A stretch of 64,000 bases of DNA, taken from assembly GCA_947503555.1 (NCBI GenBank), contig CANNEE010000008.1, forward strand, positions 145,298 through 209,297, in the 5' to 3' direction. A model generated the notes under the pieces. That model was not told the DNA's origin. It ran no database searches and was given only the letters and a program-made list of their open reading frames with translations. The first letter of the stretch is position 1. Every line of letters starts with the position of its first letter. This DNA is from an uncultured Shewanella sp. Its GTDB lineage: Bacteria; Pseudomonadota; Gammaproteobacteria; Enterobacterales; Shewanellaceae. Both the position numbers and the translations under genes were made by a program. This document shows, piece after piece, positions 17,919 to 30,052 of this stretch.

Positions 17919-18887
17919 TTATTGGACGTTCTCTTCATCGCTAAAATGCCCTTGGAACAGGACTGATGAGAGATAACGTTCAGCAGCAGACGGTAGCACT
18001 ACCACAATAGTTTTATCTTGGAACTCAGGAAGTTCTGCTATGCGGTTAGCTGCGACTACGGCTGCACCAGAAGAGATACCGACAAGGATACCTTCCTCTT
18101 TCATTAATCTGTGTGCCATTTCGATAGCATCTTCGTTCGATACGGCTTCGACACGGTCGACTAGCTCAAGATCTAAGTTGCCAGGAATAAAGCCTGCGCC
18201 TATACCTTGAATTTTATGTGGGCCAGGCTGAACTGTTTGCCCCGCCATGGTTTGTGTTATCACTGGAGAGTCAGTTGGCTCAACTGCTACTGAGGTAATG
18301 GCTTTACCTTGTGTTTGCTTGATGTAACGGCTAACGCCAGTAATGGTACCACCTGTACCCACACCTGCGACAAAGACATCAATTTCACCATCGGTATCGT
18401 TCCAAACTTCAGGACCTGTTGTCTTTTCGTGGATTTCAGGGTTTGCAGGATTATCGAACTGTTGCAGAAGCAAATACTTATCAGGATCAGAGCTGCGAAT
18501 TTCTTCGGCTTTTTCTATTGCACCTTTCATGCCTTTAGCACCTTCGGTAAGTACTAGGTTGGCGCCTAGTGCCTTAAGCAGCTTACGTCTTTCTAGACTC
18601 ATGGTATTTGGCATGGTGAGCGTTAGCTTATAACCTCGAGCAGCGGCAACATAGGCTAATGCAATACCTGTATTACCCGATGTCGGCTCAATCAGTTCTT
18701 TATCTTTGGTTAAGGTGCCTTTTTTTTCTGCATCCCAGATCATGTTTGCGCCGATACGGCATTTAACACTAAAACTTGGGTTGCGGGCTTCAATTTTAGC
18801 TAACACTTTGCCCTTGCTGACACGGTTTAGTTTAACCAGTGGGGTATTACCGATTGCGTATGAATTATCTTCAAATATCTTGCTCAT
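17919..18887 (-). CDS. cysK: Cysteine synthase A (O-acetylserine sulfhydrylase)
   Basis: CysK makes L-cysteine from O-acetylserine and sulphide with PLP. The 322-aa protein shows the N-terminal [11 protein letters not shown], the PLP lysine K42 in [10 protein letters not shown], the substrate loop [12 protein letters not shown], and [14 protein letters not shown] for the phosphate cup. The usual PSxSVKDR is here SVKCR, one unusual residue beside the lysine. Length and all other motifs fit CysK rather than CysM. It stands alone with a strong terminator. Confidence 0.96.
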   Translation of the reverse strand: MSKIFEDNSYAIGNTPLVKLNRVSKGKVLAKIEARNPSFSVKCRIGANMIWDAEKKGTLTKDKELIEPTSGNTGIALAYVAAARGYKLTLTMPNTMSLERRKLLKALGANLVLTEGAKGMKGAIEKAEEIRSSDPDKYLLLQQFDNPANPEIHEKTTGPEVWNDTDGEIDVFVAGVGTGGTITGVSRYIKQTQGKAITSVAVEPTDSPVITQTMAGQTVQPGPHKIQGIGAGFIPGNLDLELVDRVEAVSNEDAIEMAHRLMKEEGILVGISSGAAVVAANRIAELPEFQDKTIVVVLPSAAERYLSSVLFQGHFSDEENVQ

Positions 18888-19192
18888 GAAATGCTGGCTC
18901 CTTTATTTGCATTACTAAAGCATAATAGGGATTGAAATGAATAGAAGTGATTGTTTGTTCTTCTTTATTACTTTTGGTTATTAAAGCAAATGCTGTTATT
19001 CATATGTTCCAGTATTGCTTTAGTTTCAGTATGCTAACCTTGTGTTAATCTTAGATGAAAGGCCAGTTTATTCCTCAGTATCAGGAAGCATAGCAAAGAT
19101 AATCCATCTACGAAGGTTAATCTTATCAGTATAATGAACTTTTGTTTATGGTATTGATAAGTGGTTAAAAGTCTTAATTTAAGGATGCTAGG
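18888..19192. other. Divergent intergenic region
   Basis: About 305 bases between cysK (minus) and the response-regulator gene (plus) that must carry both promoters. No terminator, repeat or recognised operator was seen. Confidence 0.6.
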
Positions 19193-20449
19193 TTGCGAAT
19201 ATTATTAGTAGAAGATAGTCAGGTCGTGGTCAGAATTATTCGCCATCTGTTACAACAGGAACTGGACTGTATTGTTGATGTGGCCGAGGATTTGGCCGCT
19301 GCAGAAAAGTTACTCGCTAGCCATAGTTACTTCGTTGCTATTACCGATCTTAACTTACCCGATGCTCCAGATGGTGAAATTGTTAAAGAGGTATTAAGTC
19401 ATCAAACGCCCTGTATTGTCGTGACGGGTAGTTTGGATGCTCAGCAGAGAAAACGTTTGCTGCAACAGGGTATTGTTGACTATGTCTATAAAGAAAATCG
19501 TTTTAGTTATGAATATGTGGTTAAGCTTGTTGGGCGCCTGCAGCGCAATAAGAATACTAAGGTTCTAGTCGCTGATGACTCTGTCGTTAGCCGCAACTTT
19601 GTTCGAAATCTGTTAGAGCAGCACCTGTTTCAAGTGATAGAAGCAGAAGATGGCGCACAAGCATTGGAGGTGTTAACTCGCCAAAGCGATATTCGTTTAT
19701 TGATCACCGATTACAATATGCCCCATGTCGATGGTTTTGAGCTGATTTTAAAGGTGCGAGAAACCTATGCAAGGGAAGATCTAGCGATTATTGGGCTGTC
19801 TAATGAATCCAGTGAGAATTTAACTGCACGTTTTATTAAAAATGGTGCCGATGACTTTTTACAGAAGCCCTTTGTTCACGAAGAGTTTCACTGTCGTGTG
19901 ATGAATACCATGGACTCATTGGATATGTTGCACTCATTTTGGGAGCAGGCCAATCTTGATTATTTAACCGGTGTCTATAACAGACGTTATTTCTTTGAGC
20001 TGTTTGAAACCGAGTTGCCAGAGCTGCAAAAGAAGGGGACGAGCTTTTGCGTTGCCTTAATGGATATAGACCACTTCAAGCAAGTCAATGATAACTACGG
20101 TCATGATGTTGGTGATGAAGTGCTCATTAGTTTGTGTCAGAGGTTACTAGATACTTTTGGTGAGCGCTTTATTGTGGCCCGTTTAGGTGGAGAAGAGTTC
20201 GCGATTGGGCTTAAAGGGCTAAGTCAACAACAGGCATTTATTTTACTTGATAAGTTTAGAGCACAATTGGCTGCTGAGCCTATTGATACGGCTAAAGGGA
20301 CACTTAACATCACAATCAGTACTGGTGTGGCAACTTACCATTGTGATGAGAGTATTGATTTGATACTTCACAATGCAGATATGGGGTTATATCAGGCCAA
20401 AGAGCTCGGGCGAAACTTAGTCTGTTTAGCACCAGATGACTGCCAGTAG
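19193..20449 (+). CDS. Diguanylate cyclase response regulator (REC-REC-GGDEF)
   Basis: The 418-aa cytosolic signalling protein has two receiver domains (about 1-115 with phosphoacceptor D52 in AITDLNLPD; about 122-235 with D173 in LITDYNMPHVDG and the conserved QKPF) and a GGDEF domain (about 252-415) with the active-site GGEEF at 332-336, so it should make c-di-GMP. The RxxD inhibitory site expected five residues before GGEEF is absent, implying little product feedback. The start is TTG 19193 with AAGGA upstream. No cognate histidine kinase is adjacent. Confidence 0.92.
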   Translation: MRILLVEDSQVVVRIIRHLLQQELDCIVDVAEDLAAAEKLLASHSYFVAITDLNLPDAPDGEIVKEVLSHQTPCIVVTGSLDAQQRKRLLQQGIVDYVYKENRFSYEYVVKLVGRLQRNKNTKVLVADDSVVSRNFVRNLLEQHLFQVIEAEDGAQALEVLTRQSDIRLLITDYNMPHVDGFELILKVRETYAREDLAIIGLSNESSENLTARFIKNGADDFLQKPFVHEEFHCRVMNTMDSLDMLHSFWEQANLDYLTGVYNRRYFFELFETELPELQKKGTSFCVALMDIDHFKQVNDNYGHDVGDEVLISLCQRLLDTFGERFIVARLGGEEFAIGLKGLSQQQAFILLDKFRAQLAAEPIDTAKGTLNITISTGVATYHCDESIDLILHNADMGLYQAKELGRNLVCLAPDDCQ

Positions 20450-20481
20450 CTTAGGCGAGAAGGCTTATTGAGGCCGAATAC

Positions 20482-20519
20482 AAAAATGGCTTTAACTTAT
20501 TCAGTTAAAGCCATTTTTA
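20482..20519. terminator. Terminator between convergent genes
   Basis: AAAATGGCTTTAACT and AGTTAAAGCCATTTT form a 15-bp stem with A/T tracts on both sides. It follows the diguanylate cyclase gene and faces the convergent cysZ-like gene. Confidence 0.9.
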
Positions 20520-20533
20520 TTATTAACTGTGAA

Positions 20534-21319
20534 CTACTCGGGGGCGATTGTTGGGTGTTTATAGGCATCGCGATATCTATCAACCCACATAGCGGTTGCG
20601 CCACATATTGCTACTGGCATGACGATAAAATTAACTATAGGGATCATAGAGAACAAGGTAACCGTAGCACCGAAACTAAAACTCGTGCCCTTCGTTTGGT
20701 TAAGTGCAAACTTCATATCTTGAAAAGGTACCTTGTGATTATCAAAGGGGTAATCACAATATTGAATTGCCATCATCCAAGCACTGAATAGGAACCAAAT
20801 GACTGGTGCTAATGTTTGTCCTGCAATAGGCACAAGGAATAGCAGCAAAAATAAGATTGCTCTTGGTAGATAGTATTTCAGTTTTATCCATTCGCGGCCC
20901 AATACTCTGGGCAAGTCCTTAATAACATCTATGCTAGTACCAGAGTTTAAAGATTTACCCGTGAGGTGCTGCTCAACCTTTTCTGCCAATAGGCCATTAA
21001 ATGGCGCGGCTAGCCAATTCATCACGGAGCTAAATATAAACGACAACACCACTAGCAAGGTGATGATAGCGAGTGGCCAAAGTAGAAAGTTAAGCCAGCT
21101 TAAATATTCTGGCAATTGCCCCGAAAGCCAGTTAAAAACTTGCTCAAGTTGGCTAATCGCGTAATAGATTACACCTGCAAAAAGCACTAAGTTGATACAA
21201 AGAGGTACGAATACAAAGGTTCTAAGACCTGGCTGTTTTATTAGGCTAAAGCCCTGCATAAAGTAAGTGACACCACTTTGTTTACGCCTATCATTTTGCT
21301 GACTTGTCATTTTATTCAT
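20534..21319 (-). CDS. cysZ: CysZ-like sulphate transporter/permease
   Basis: CysZ proteins are inner-membrane sulphate channels that feed cysteine synthesis. The 261-aa protein starts with YFMQGFSLIKQPGLRTFVFVPL, a hallmark of the family, has four main hydrophobic stretches and the conserved FSSVMNWLAAPFNGLLAEKVE, and the AWMMAIQYCDYPFDNH motif. Length matches E. coli CysZ. An alternative start three codons in (MTSQQ) is possible. It is about 1.6 kb from cysK but not in an operon with it. Confidence 0.9.
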   Translation of the reverse strand: MNKMTSQQNDRRKQSGVTYFMQGFSLIKQPGLRTFVFVPLCINLVLFAGVIYYAISQLEQVFNWLSGQLPEYLSWLNFLLWPLAIITLLVVLSFIFSSVMNWLAAPFNGLLAEKVEQHLTGKSLNSGTSIDVIKDLPRVLGREWIKLKYYLPRAILFLLLFLVPIAGQTLAPVIWFLFSAWMMAIQYCDYPFDNHKVPFQDMKFALNQTKGTSFSFGATVTLFSMIPIVNFIVMPVAICGATAMWVDRYRDAYKHPTIAPE

Positions 21320-21522
21320 TAACTTATGTTGTAAAAAATACGCGATATCTGCTGATTGTGCTCAACTCCAAGTTTGATGACAAGGGTAAATCGGCTCAAT
21401 TTCAGCCATAAGTACGGATTTAGTGATAAAAAGCGTTACAAAATGCGACTCCCTTTGATAAAGTGCCCATTAATATTTTGCCCTTTTTCTCTGAAACATT
21501 TGACAATGACCTTGCTGGCACT

Positions 21523-24500
21523 ATGAGATTAAAACAGATAAAACTTGCCGGATTTAAGTCGTTTGTCGATGCCACCAAAATCCCCTTTATTAATGCCCTT
21601 ACTGCCATCATAGGTCCTAATGGTTGTGGTAAATCCAATGTCATTGACGCTGTGCGCTGGGTATTAGGAGAGAGCAGCGCAAAGCATCTTCGTGGTGACT
21701 CCATGATGGATGTTATCTTCAATGGCTCCAGCGCTAGACGGCCTGTCTCCCTTGCATCTGTAGAACTGTTATTTGAAAACAACCATGGTCGTCTAGGGGG
21801 AGAATTTGCCAGTTACAGTGAAATCAGTGTTAAACGTCAAGTCAGTCGTGATGGCGACTCTAACTATTTTCTCAATGGTCAAAAGTGTCGCCGTAAGGAT
21901 ATCACCGAGCTGTTTATGGGCACAGGTCTTGGGGCTCGAAGTTATGCCATTATCGGGCAGGGCACCATCTCTCGATTGATCGAATCTAAACCTCAAGAGC
22001 TAAGAGTCTTTATTGAAGAAGCCGCTGGCATATCCCGCTATAAAGAGCGTCGCCGAGACACCGAGAATCGCATTCGCCATACCAGAGAAAATCTAGAGCG
22101 CTTAGGAGATATTCGTCTCGAGTTAACTTCCCAATTAGAAAAGCTTGCAGAGCAAGCTAAAGCCGCGAAGAAGTATCGAGCCCTAAAGCAGGATGAACGA
22201 AATTTACACGTCGAGTTGTTGGCAGTACGTTATCAAGGCTTAATGGCACAGCTTGATAATGTTGTTAAAGAGATAAATCAGCAGCAACTGGCACAAGCCA
22301 AAGCACAGACCGCCTACGAAAAGGAAGAGTTGAGCCTTACAGCACTTCAGGCCAAGCTAACTCATTTAGGTGACGATGAACATATTGAACGTTCAGCTTA
22401 TTATGAAGCCAATACGCAAATCGCCAGCCTAGAGGAAAAACTGCTATCGGCAGAGCTTAGACAAAAACAAGCACAAACCGTATTGGTCGAGTTGCAAGAG
22501 AAGCTGAGCAGGCTCAATCGAGAGATTGCAGATAATCAAGCCCAGGCAGAGCAACTGGATGAACAGTCACAGGCTCTTGAGTATGAACTAGAGACTCAAA
22601 CTCATGCTTTACAGTTGAGCGAAAACACCTATCAAGAACAACAGCGCAGTCTTAATGAATCTCAGCTTCAAATGCAGAGTCATAGCAAGCAAACCCTTGA
22701 ACGTAAACATGCACTGAGTTTATTAAGCAGTGAACTTGGCCATCTTCAGCAACAAGAAGCCAAGTTAGCAGCTCAGCTTGAGCAGGATAAACAAGTATTG
22801 ACCGATGCTGCTCATATCGAGGCTGATGCAGAGATTGCGCGTTTAACCGAGCTGCAACAGCAGCTTGCCTATGATATTGAAATTGAAGATGAACGGTTAG
22901 CGAGTGTTGAAGATGAATTAATCCTTGCGAAAGGACAGCTAGCTGACAATAACGACAGTTTGCAACAGGCACTACAACAACACTCTGCCTTAGAGGCTCG
23001 AGCTCAAGTACTGGATGAGCTATTAACCAGTTATAGTCAAGATAGCGACAAACTCTGGCAATATCTTGATATTGAAAAAGGTTGGGAACAAGCCTCTTCG
23101 TTAGTGTTGGGTTCAGCTATCCATTTTCCTATAGCCGATAGTGATAATAGTGTCGGTTTCGTCAAGCAAAGTGAAATAGCTAAAACCTCGGAACAGCAAG
23201 GCACAGCAGGCGACTCGCCAGCTGTTGGGCCTGTCAGTAGCAGTATTAATATTGCACCTTGGCTCAAGGGCGTTCATTGGGCCGAGAATATTGAAGCGGG
23301 TAAGGCGCAGCTGAGTAAGCTGAAGCTTGACGAACGGGTGGCAACAGCAGACGGTTATCTATTAGGCCATGGCTTTACCTTGACCTTAAGTGGCGATGAG
23401 CCATCATTGTTAGCGTTTAATGAAGAGAGATTGTCACTTACCCAAGATTTAATCAATATTCAACAAAATATCAGTGCGCTGCAGCAGTCTCAAACTCAGT
23501 ACCAAGAAGCTTATAATCAGGCGTTAGCCTTGTCGGACACGATTAAGCGTCAGCTAGTGGAGCGTAATACAGAGCTACTGACATTGGGGCAGAATATTGC
23601 TAATAAACAGCAGCAGATCGCTCATGCCGAGCAGCAAAGGCAAGAAGCCAGCAAACGCTTATCTGCATTGGCTGACGAACTTACTCTATTAGGTGAGAAA
23701 AAAGTTGAGCGAGAAGCTGAGCTTGCTATTCAGCAACAAGGATATCAGCAAGCTCAACTTGATGAAGAAGAGTGGCATCAAGCCATTGAAAAAGCAAAAG
23801 CTGTGCTTGATTCGGCTGGTCGAGATTATGAGGCTAAGCGTCAAGCCGTTGCCGACATTAAGCAGCAGCAGATCCCCTTTACTACTCAAATAGCGTTAAA
23901 TGGCCAAGCCTATACACAGCTTAAACAAAGCTTGAAAGAGTGTGAGAAGCAGCAAGGGAAATTGTTGTCACAAAGGGAGCAAGTCGCCCACGGTGATGAG
24001 CCATCCCATAACGAGTTAAAGTTAAAATTAGAGCAACAGCTTGAATTACGTCAAATAAAGCAGCAAAAGCTTGATGAAATTCATGCTGAGCAAGTGACAT
24101 TACAAGAGCAAGTCGATACTCTAGCAATAAGTAGAAAACAACAACTTGCTAATATTAATCAACTAGAGGCTAGCTGCTCAGAACTTAAGCTGCGTAGAGA
24201 AGGGCTAAAGGGACAAGCAGATAGTCAAAGATTAGCCTTACAAGAGGAAGGTGTCTCAAGCGACTTATTAGCGGATACTGGCTTAAGTGCTAAAAGTGAG
24301 CAGCAAAGGCAGGCTGAGCTAGATAAAATCCGCCGCTCAATTGCCCGCTTAGGTGCGATTAACTTGGCAGCGATAGATGAATATGAGCAGCAAAGTGAGC
24401 GTAAGCGTTATCTTGATGAGCAGGACGAAGACCTGAATAAAGCCTTAGCGAGCCTTGAAGATGCAATTCGAAAAATTGACAGGGAAACTCGTAGTCGCTT

Positions 24501-24966
24501 TAAACAGACCTTTGAACAAGTTAATCATGATTTAGGTCAGTTGTTCCCTAAAGTGTTTGGTGGTGGCAGTGCATATCTTGCGATGACAGATGATGATCTG
24601 CTCGATACCGGTGTCACTATTATGGCCAGACCGCCAGGGAAAAAGAATAGTACTATCCACCTGTTATCGGGTGGAGAAAAGGCGTTAACCGCATTATCAT
24701 TGGTGTTTGCGATTTTTAGACTTAATCCTGCGCCATTTTGTATGCTAGATGAAGTAGATGCGCCACTTGATGATGCAAATGTAGAGCGTTTTTGTCGCTT
24801 GCTGCAGGAGATGAGCCAAAGCGTTCAATTTATTTATATCAGCCATAACAAAATAACCATGGAGATGGCTGATCAATTAATCGGTGTGACTATGCATGAA
24901 CCGGGAGTTTCACGTATAGTCGCAGTGGATATAGATGAAGCGGTGGCATTAGCCGACGCGGGTTAA
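21523..24966 (+). CDS. smc: Chromosome segregation protein SMC
   Basis: This is the core ATPase of the SMC-ScpAB condensin complex that organises the nucleoid. The 1147-aa protein starts MRLKQIKLAGFKSFVDA, with Walker A GPNGCGKS (31-38), two long coiled coils rich in Gln, Glu and Leu, a hinge (about 510-650) and the C-terminal signature LLSGGEKALTAL and Walker B FCMLDEVDAPLDD. ATG 21523 fits the invariant family N-terminus; an upstream in-frame start at 21463 would add 20 unrelated residues. It precedes zipA and ligA, the order common in Gammaproteobacteria. Confidence 0.96.
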   Translation: MRLKQIKLAGFKSFVDATKIPFINALTAIIGPNGCGKSNVIDAVRWVLGESSAKHLRGDSMMDVIFNGSSARRPVSLASVELLFENNHGRLGGEFASYSEISVKRQVSRDGDSNYFLNGQKCRRKDITELFMGTGLGARSYAIIGQGTISRLIESKPQELRVFIEEAAGISRYKERRRDTENRIRHTRENLERLGDIRLELTSQLEKLAEQAKAAKKYRALKQDERNLHVELLAVRYQGLMAQLDNVVKEINQQQLAQAKAQTAYEKEELSLTALQAKLTHLGDDEHIERSAYYEANTQIASLEEKLLSAELRQKQAQTVLVELQEKLSRLNREIADNQAQAEQLDEQSQALEYELETQTHALQLSENTYQEQQRSLNESQLQMQSHSKQTLERKHALSLLSSELGHLQQQEAKLAAQLEQDKQVLTDAAHIEADAEIARLTELQQQLAYDIEIEDERLASVEDELILAKGQLADNNDSLQQALQQHSALEARAQVLDELLTSYSQDSDKLWQYLDIEKGWEQASSLVLGSAIHFPIADSDNSVGFVKQSEIAKTSEQQGTAGDSPAVGPVSSSINIAPWLKGVHWAENIEAGKAQLSKLKLDERVATADGYLLGHGFTLTLSGDEPSLLAFNEERLSLTQDLINIQQNISALQQSQTQYQEAYNQALALSDTIKRQLVERNTELLTLGQNIANKQQQIAHAEQQRQEASKRLSALADELTLLGEKKVEREAELAIQQQGYQQAQLDEEEWHQAIEKAKAVLDSAGRDYEAKRQAVADIKQQQIPFTTQIALNGQAYTQLKQSLKECEKQQGKLLSQREQVAHGDEPSHNELKLKLEQQLELRQIKQQKLDEIHAEQVTLQEQVDTLAISRKQQLANINQLEASCSELKLRREGLKGQADSQRLALQEEGVSSDLLADTGLSAKSEQQRQAELDKIRRSIARLGAINLAAIDEYEQQSERKRYLDEQDEDLNKALASLEDAIRKIDRETRSRFKQTFEQVNHDLGQLFPKVFGGGSAYLAMTDDDLLDTGVTIMARPPGKKNSTIHLLSGGEKALTALSLVFAIFRLNPAPFCMLDEVDAPLDDANVERFCRLLQEMSQSVQFIYISHNKITMEMADQLIGVTMHEPGVSRIVAVDIDEAVALADAG

Positions 24967-24987
24967 AAGTGGAAAACAGGGTAACCG

Positions 24988-25932
24988 ATGGAAGATTTGC
25001 AACTGGTATTGTTTGTGTTAGGTGCGATAGCTATTATCGCGGTACTTTTGCATGGTATATGGTCTATCAAGAAAGAGAATAAGGCTAAGTCGAGTATTCG
25101 AGATGCGCAGACTGCATCATTTGGCCAAGAAAGTGAACGACGTGACAGGGACGGCTTCGATGATTTTGGATTAGGCCCTGTTGTCGTTAAAGAGCGCAAC
25201 GATGCTTCGCCAATTCATGCTCAAGAGGTAGAGCCAATTCCTGAGATGATAGATCCTCAGCAAGCCAGTTATACTGATCCTAAACAGAGTGATGACGCAG
25301 TTAGTCAAACTTCTGAGCAACAGGAGCCAGAGTTTAGTTTAAGCGCCGAACCTAGCCCTAAACGACGTCAAGAGCCTGTCATTCGTCCTGTTGCTGCCGA
25401 TGAGCCACAAGTCGAGCAGATGCCACTTGATCTTGGACAAGGGGAAACTGTCGACAAGATTGATGATAAACATGTTGAAGAGCCTCAGGAGCCAAGCGTT
25501 GAAGAAGAGGAGCTCGGTGAGCCTCAAGACGTATTAGCATTGCACCTTGTAGCTAAAGAGGGGCAGGTTATACAGGGCGCAGATCTGTTACCTTGCTTGC
25601 TGGCATTGAACTTTAAATATGGTGATATGAATATTTTCCATCGTCATCAAGATAATGCGGGCACAGGTAAAGTGATTTTCTCTATGGCTAATATGGTTAA
25701 GCCAGGTGTTTTTGACCCAGATACCATGGAGCAGTTTACCACGCCTGGCGTGGTCGTTTTCCTTACCTTGCCATGTTATGGCGATGCGTTAATGAATTTC
25801 TCTAATATGCTTAACTCAGTTCAGCAGTTAGCTGATGACCTAGATGCGCTGGTATTAGATGGTCAACGTCAGCCATGGACTGAAACCACTAAGTTTGAAT
25901 ACGTTCAAAGAATCAAAGCATTAAAATTGTAA
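24988..25932 (+). CDS. zipA: Cell division protein ZipA
   Basis: ZipA anchors FtsZ to the inner membrane. The 314-aa protein has one N-terminal membrane segment (about 3-22), a basic patch, a long acidic Pro/Gln/Glu-rich linker (about 40-180) and the FtsZ-binding domain (about 185-310), with LHLVAKEGQVIQGADLL and VFFLTLPCYGDALMNF. It starts 21 bases after smc and is followed by a terminator and ligA. The linker is low-complexity and variable, as usual. Confidence 0.95.
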   Translation: MEDLQLVLFVLGAIAIIAVLLHGIWSIKKENKAKSSIRDAQTASFGQESERRDRDGFDDFGLGPVVVKERNDASPIHAQEVEPIPEMIDPQQASYTDPKQSDDAVSQTSEQQEPEFSLSAEPSPKRRQEPVIRPVAADEPQVEQMPLDLGQGETVDKIDDKHVEEPQEPSVEEEELGEPQDVLALHLVAKEGQVIQGADLLPCLLALNFKYGDMNIFHRHQDNAGTGKVIFSMANMVKPGVFDPDTMEQFTTPGVVVFLTLPCYGDALMNFSNMLNSVQQLADDLDALVLDGQRQPWTETTKFEYVQRIKALKL

Positions 25933-28014
<2,082 letters not shown>

Positions 28015-28220
28015 TTTTGTTATGCCTGTTTTATGGCTAGAAAATATGAGTCAGAGTCAGTTCAGTTATTGCGCTCTATATTTTCTAGTCATAAACACCA
28101 GCGCGTTAATATAAAAGAGAGTGAGGTCTTAGTTTCCTTTGCGCTTAAGCATATGTAGGCTTGAAATAAGCATCTGCTGGCACCATCTCTTGTTTACAAC
28201 AAAATAAAAAGATTAATCTT

Positions 28221-28691
28221 GTGAACTTTAGTCATATCACTTGGCTTGATGATAAGGGCCATATGAAACCACCCGCCGTCCTATATTTGATGCTAGTGTT
28301 TTTGGCTAGAGGTTGGTGTGTGTTTATCATGTCGCTCACTCAACATAGTGATAGAGCTGGGCTGGTGAGATTAATTTACCCGCAAAAAGAGGAGTTTTTA
28401 TTAGCGCTGGGGGCAGGACTAGGCGCTGTTTTATTTTATTTTCTCATTATTGCCGAACGAAAACGTAAACCCAGTTGGCTCAGAGGCGTGTTTAAATATG
28501 GTCTAACTTGGCTTTGGGTTTTGGTCATTCTTGATGGCATAATTTTGACGCAACGTCTTTATCACGCTCAATTTTTGTTTAACTGGAGCTTCGGAGTTGA
28601 TGCACTCTTGATTTTTTGGTGCACTATATATTTAATGAAATCTAAGCGGCTTCGCCATTATTTTGACGACTGGCAGGTTGAAAAGACTTGA
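28221..28691 (+). CDS. DUF2919-family membrane protein (YfeZ-like)
   Basis: The 156-aa protein has the DUF2919 pattern: the N-terminal ITWLDDKGHMKPPAVLYLML, then four hydrophobic helices ending with LLIFWCTIYLMKSKRLRHYFDDW. The start appears to be GTG 28221. The function of the family is unknown. It is 206 bases after ligA with no terminator seen, and is followed by the HD-GYP gene. Confidence 0.8.
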   Translation: MNFSHITWLDDKGHMKPPAVLYLMLVFLARGWCVFIMSLTQHSDRAGLVRLIYPQKEEFLLALGAGLGAVLFYFLIIAERKRKPSWLRGVFKYGLTWLWVLVILDGIILTQRLYHAQFLFNWSFGVDALLIFWCTIYLMKSKRLRHYFDDWQVEKT

Positions 28692-28716
28692 AGCGTTAGC
28701 TTGCTCACTTAATTCC

Positions 28717-28752
28717 ATGATCTATAGTGATATCTATGATCTATAGTGATAT
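28717..28752. repeat. Two 17-bp direct repeats before the HD-GYP gene
   Basis: ATGATCTATAGTGATAT occurs at 28717-28733 and again at 28736-28752, a 19-bp period. It lies about 45 bases before the GTG start of the HD-GYP gene and could be a tandem regulator site or a chance duplication. Confidence 0.6.
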
Positions 28753-28797
28753 ATAGAGAATTAATCTGGATCCACCTTGAAAAAGGAGTTTCGCGGC

Positions 28798-30015
28798 GTG
28801 ACAAAAGCGGGCTTACCTCAATTACCTATATCAAAATTACAGATCGGTATTACGGTCAAACTTCCTCTGTCTTGGACTAACCATCCTTTTCTTTTAAATC
28901 AATTTGAAATTAAAGAAGCGGGTCAAATCGAAATGATTAAGGGCTTAGGTGTCCCCTATGTTTTTTTGGTTAGCGGCAAAGAGGTAATTGAAAAAGCGGA
29001 AGCTGAAAATAAGCTTGCCCAGGGAGAGCAAACGAAAGAAGTTGAGAAAGAGCCTGACATTCAAAGTGAAACCAAAAAAGCGATGCGCTTGAGTCAGCAG
29101 CGGTTCATCAAATCAATTAATGATAATCGTGACATGTTTAGCAAGATTGCCAGCGATCCTGAAGGTGCGTATCGTGCATCGGCGGCCTTAGTCGAAGATA
29201 TGTATGATCAGCTTAAGGAATTTGAGCATCCGTTATTGGCTATGGTGAGCAGTGGCGATAATGATATCAGTATCACCCAACATGGCGTTTCTGTTGCTGT
29301 GTTAAGCATGATGGTCGCCAATGCATTGGATTTACCTGCAAGTGATGTGCGTGATGTGGCTTTAGGTGCGCTATTTCATGATATCGGCAAGCTTAAAGTT
29401 CCCGATGCGATAAGGCGTAAGCGCTCTGGTCTCAATGAGCATGAACAAAATTATTTAAATATGCATCCTAAGTTTGGCTTTGATCTATTGGATAAGAGTG
29501 GGCTTTTTCCGCCAGCAGTATTAAAAATCGTAGTACAACACCATGAATATATTGATGGCAGTGGTTTTCCTGAAGGACTAAAAGCCAATAAGATTCCGCT
29601 GACTAGCCAAATAGTGAGCCTAGTTAATGACTATGAGCAGTTATTGAGCAGTATGGATGCGCCGTCGCCTCAGGTTGCCTTAGGTAACTTATTTAAAAAC
29701 CGTGCCGGTAAACATGCGGAGGCTCTGGTAGCGGTATTAGTCAAAATATTGGGGATCTATCCACCGGGTACCTTAGTTAAGTTGAATGACGGCTGTGTGG
29801 GGAAAGTGATGATGACAACCCAGGAAGTGAAACAGCCTCAGGTTTGGGCTTGTGATATAAATGGTAAGTCTCCCAAGTTACGGTTTTTGGTTGATGAAGA
29901 TGTACAGATTTCCAATGTCGTAAAAGCTGAAGAATTATCAGAGCCTGCGCTTAGAGTATTAAAGGCAGATGCCGGGATCAGTTTTTATTTTAGTAGTATG
30001 CCAACCGTGACTTAA
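28798..30015 (+). CDS. HD-GYP domain phosphodiesterase-like protein
   Basis: HD-GYP proteins hydrolyse c-di-GMP. The 405-aa protein has an N-terminal DUF3391-like domain (about 1-120) and an HD-GYP domain with HDIGKLKVPD (HD pair), HPKFGFDLL and HHEYIDGSGFP, where the canonical GYP is GFP. Metal-binding residues look intact. GTG 28798 is chosen because AAGGAG lies nine bases upstream; an in-frame TTG at 28777 has no ribosome-binding site. It could oppose the diguanylate cyclase at 19193, but no direct link is visible. Confidence 0.9.
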   Translation: MTKAGLPQLPISKLQIGITVKLPLSWTNHPFLLNQFEIKEAGQIEMIKGLGVPYVFLVSGKEVIEKAEAENKLAQGEQTKEVEKEPDIQSETKKAMRLSQQRFIKSINDNRDMFSKIASDPEGAYRASAALVEDMYDQLKEFEHPLLAMVSSGDNDISITQHGVSVAVLSMMVANALDLPASDVRDVALGALFHDIGKLKVPDAIRRKRSGLNEHEQNYLNMHPKFGFDLLDKSGLFPPAVLKIVVQHHEYIDGSGFPEGLKANKIPLTSQIVSLVNDYEQLLSSMDAPSPQVALGNLFKNRAGKHAEALVAVLVKILGIYPPGTLVKLNDGCVGKVMMTTQEVKQPQVWACDINGKSPKLRFLVDEDVQISNVVKAEELSEPALRVLKADAGISFYFSSMPTVT

Positions 30016-30052
30016 CCTGAGGAATAATATCAGTTATAGGTTAAGGAATTTT

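Noticed and set aside
20468-20791. Plus-strand frame of about 107 codons
   Set aside because: It overlaps a terminator and then runs antisense to the cysZ-like gene.
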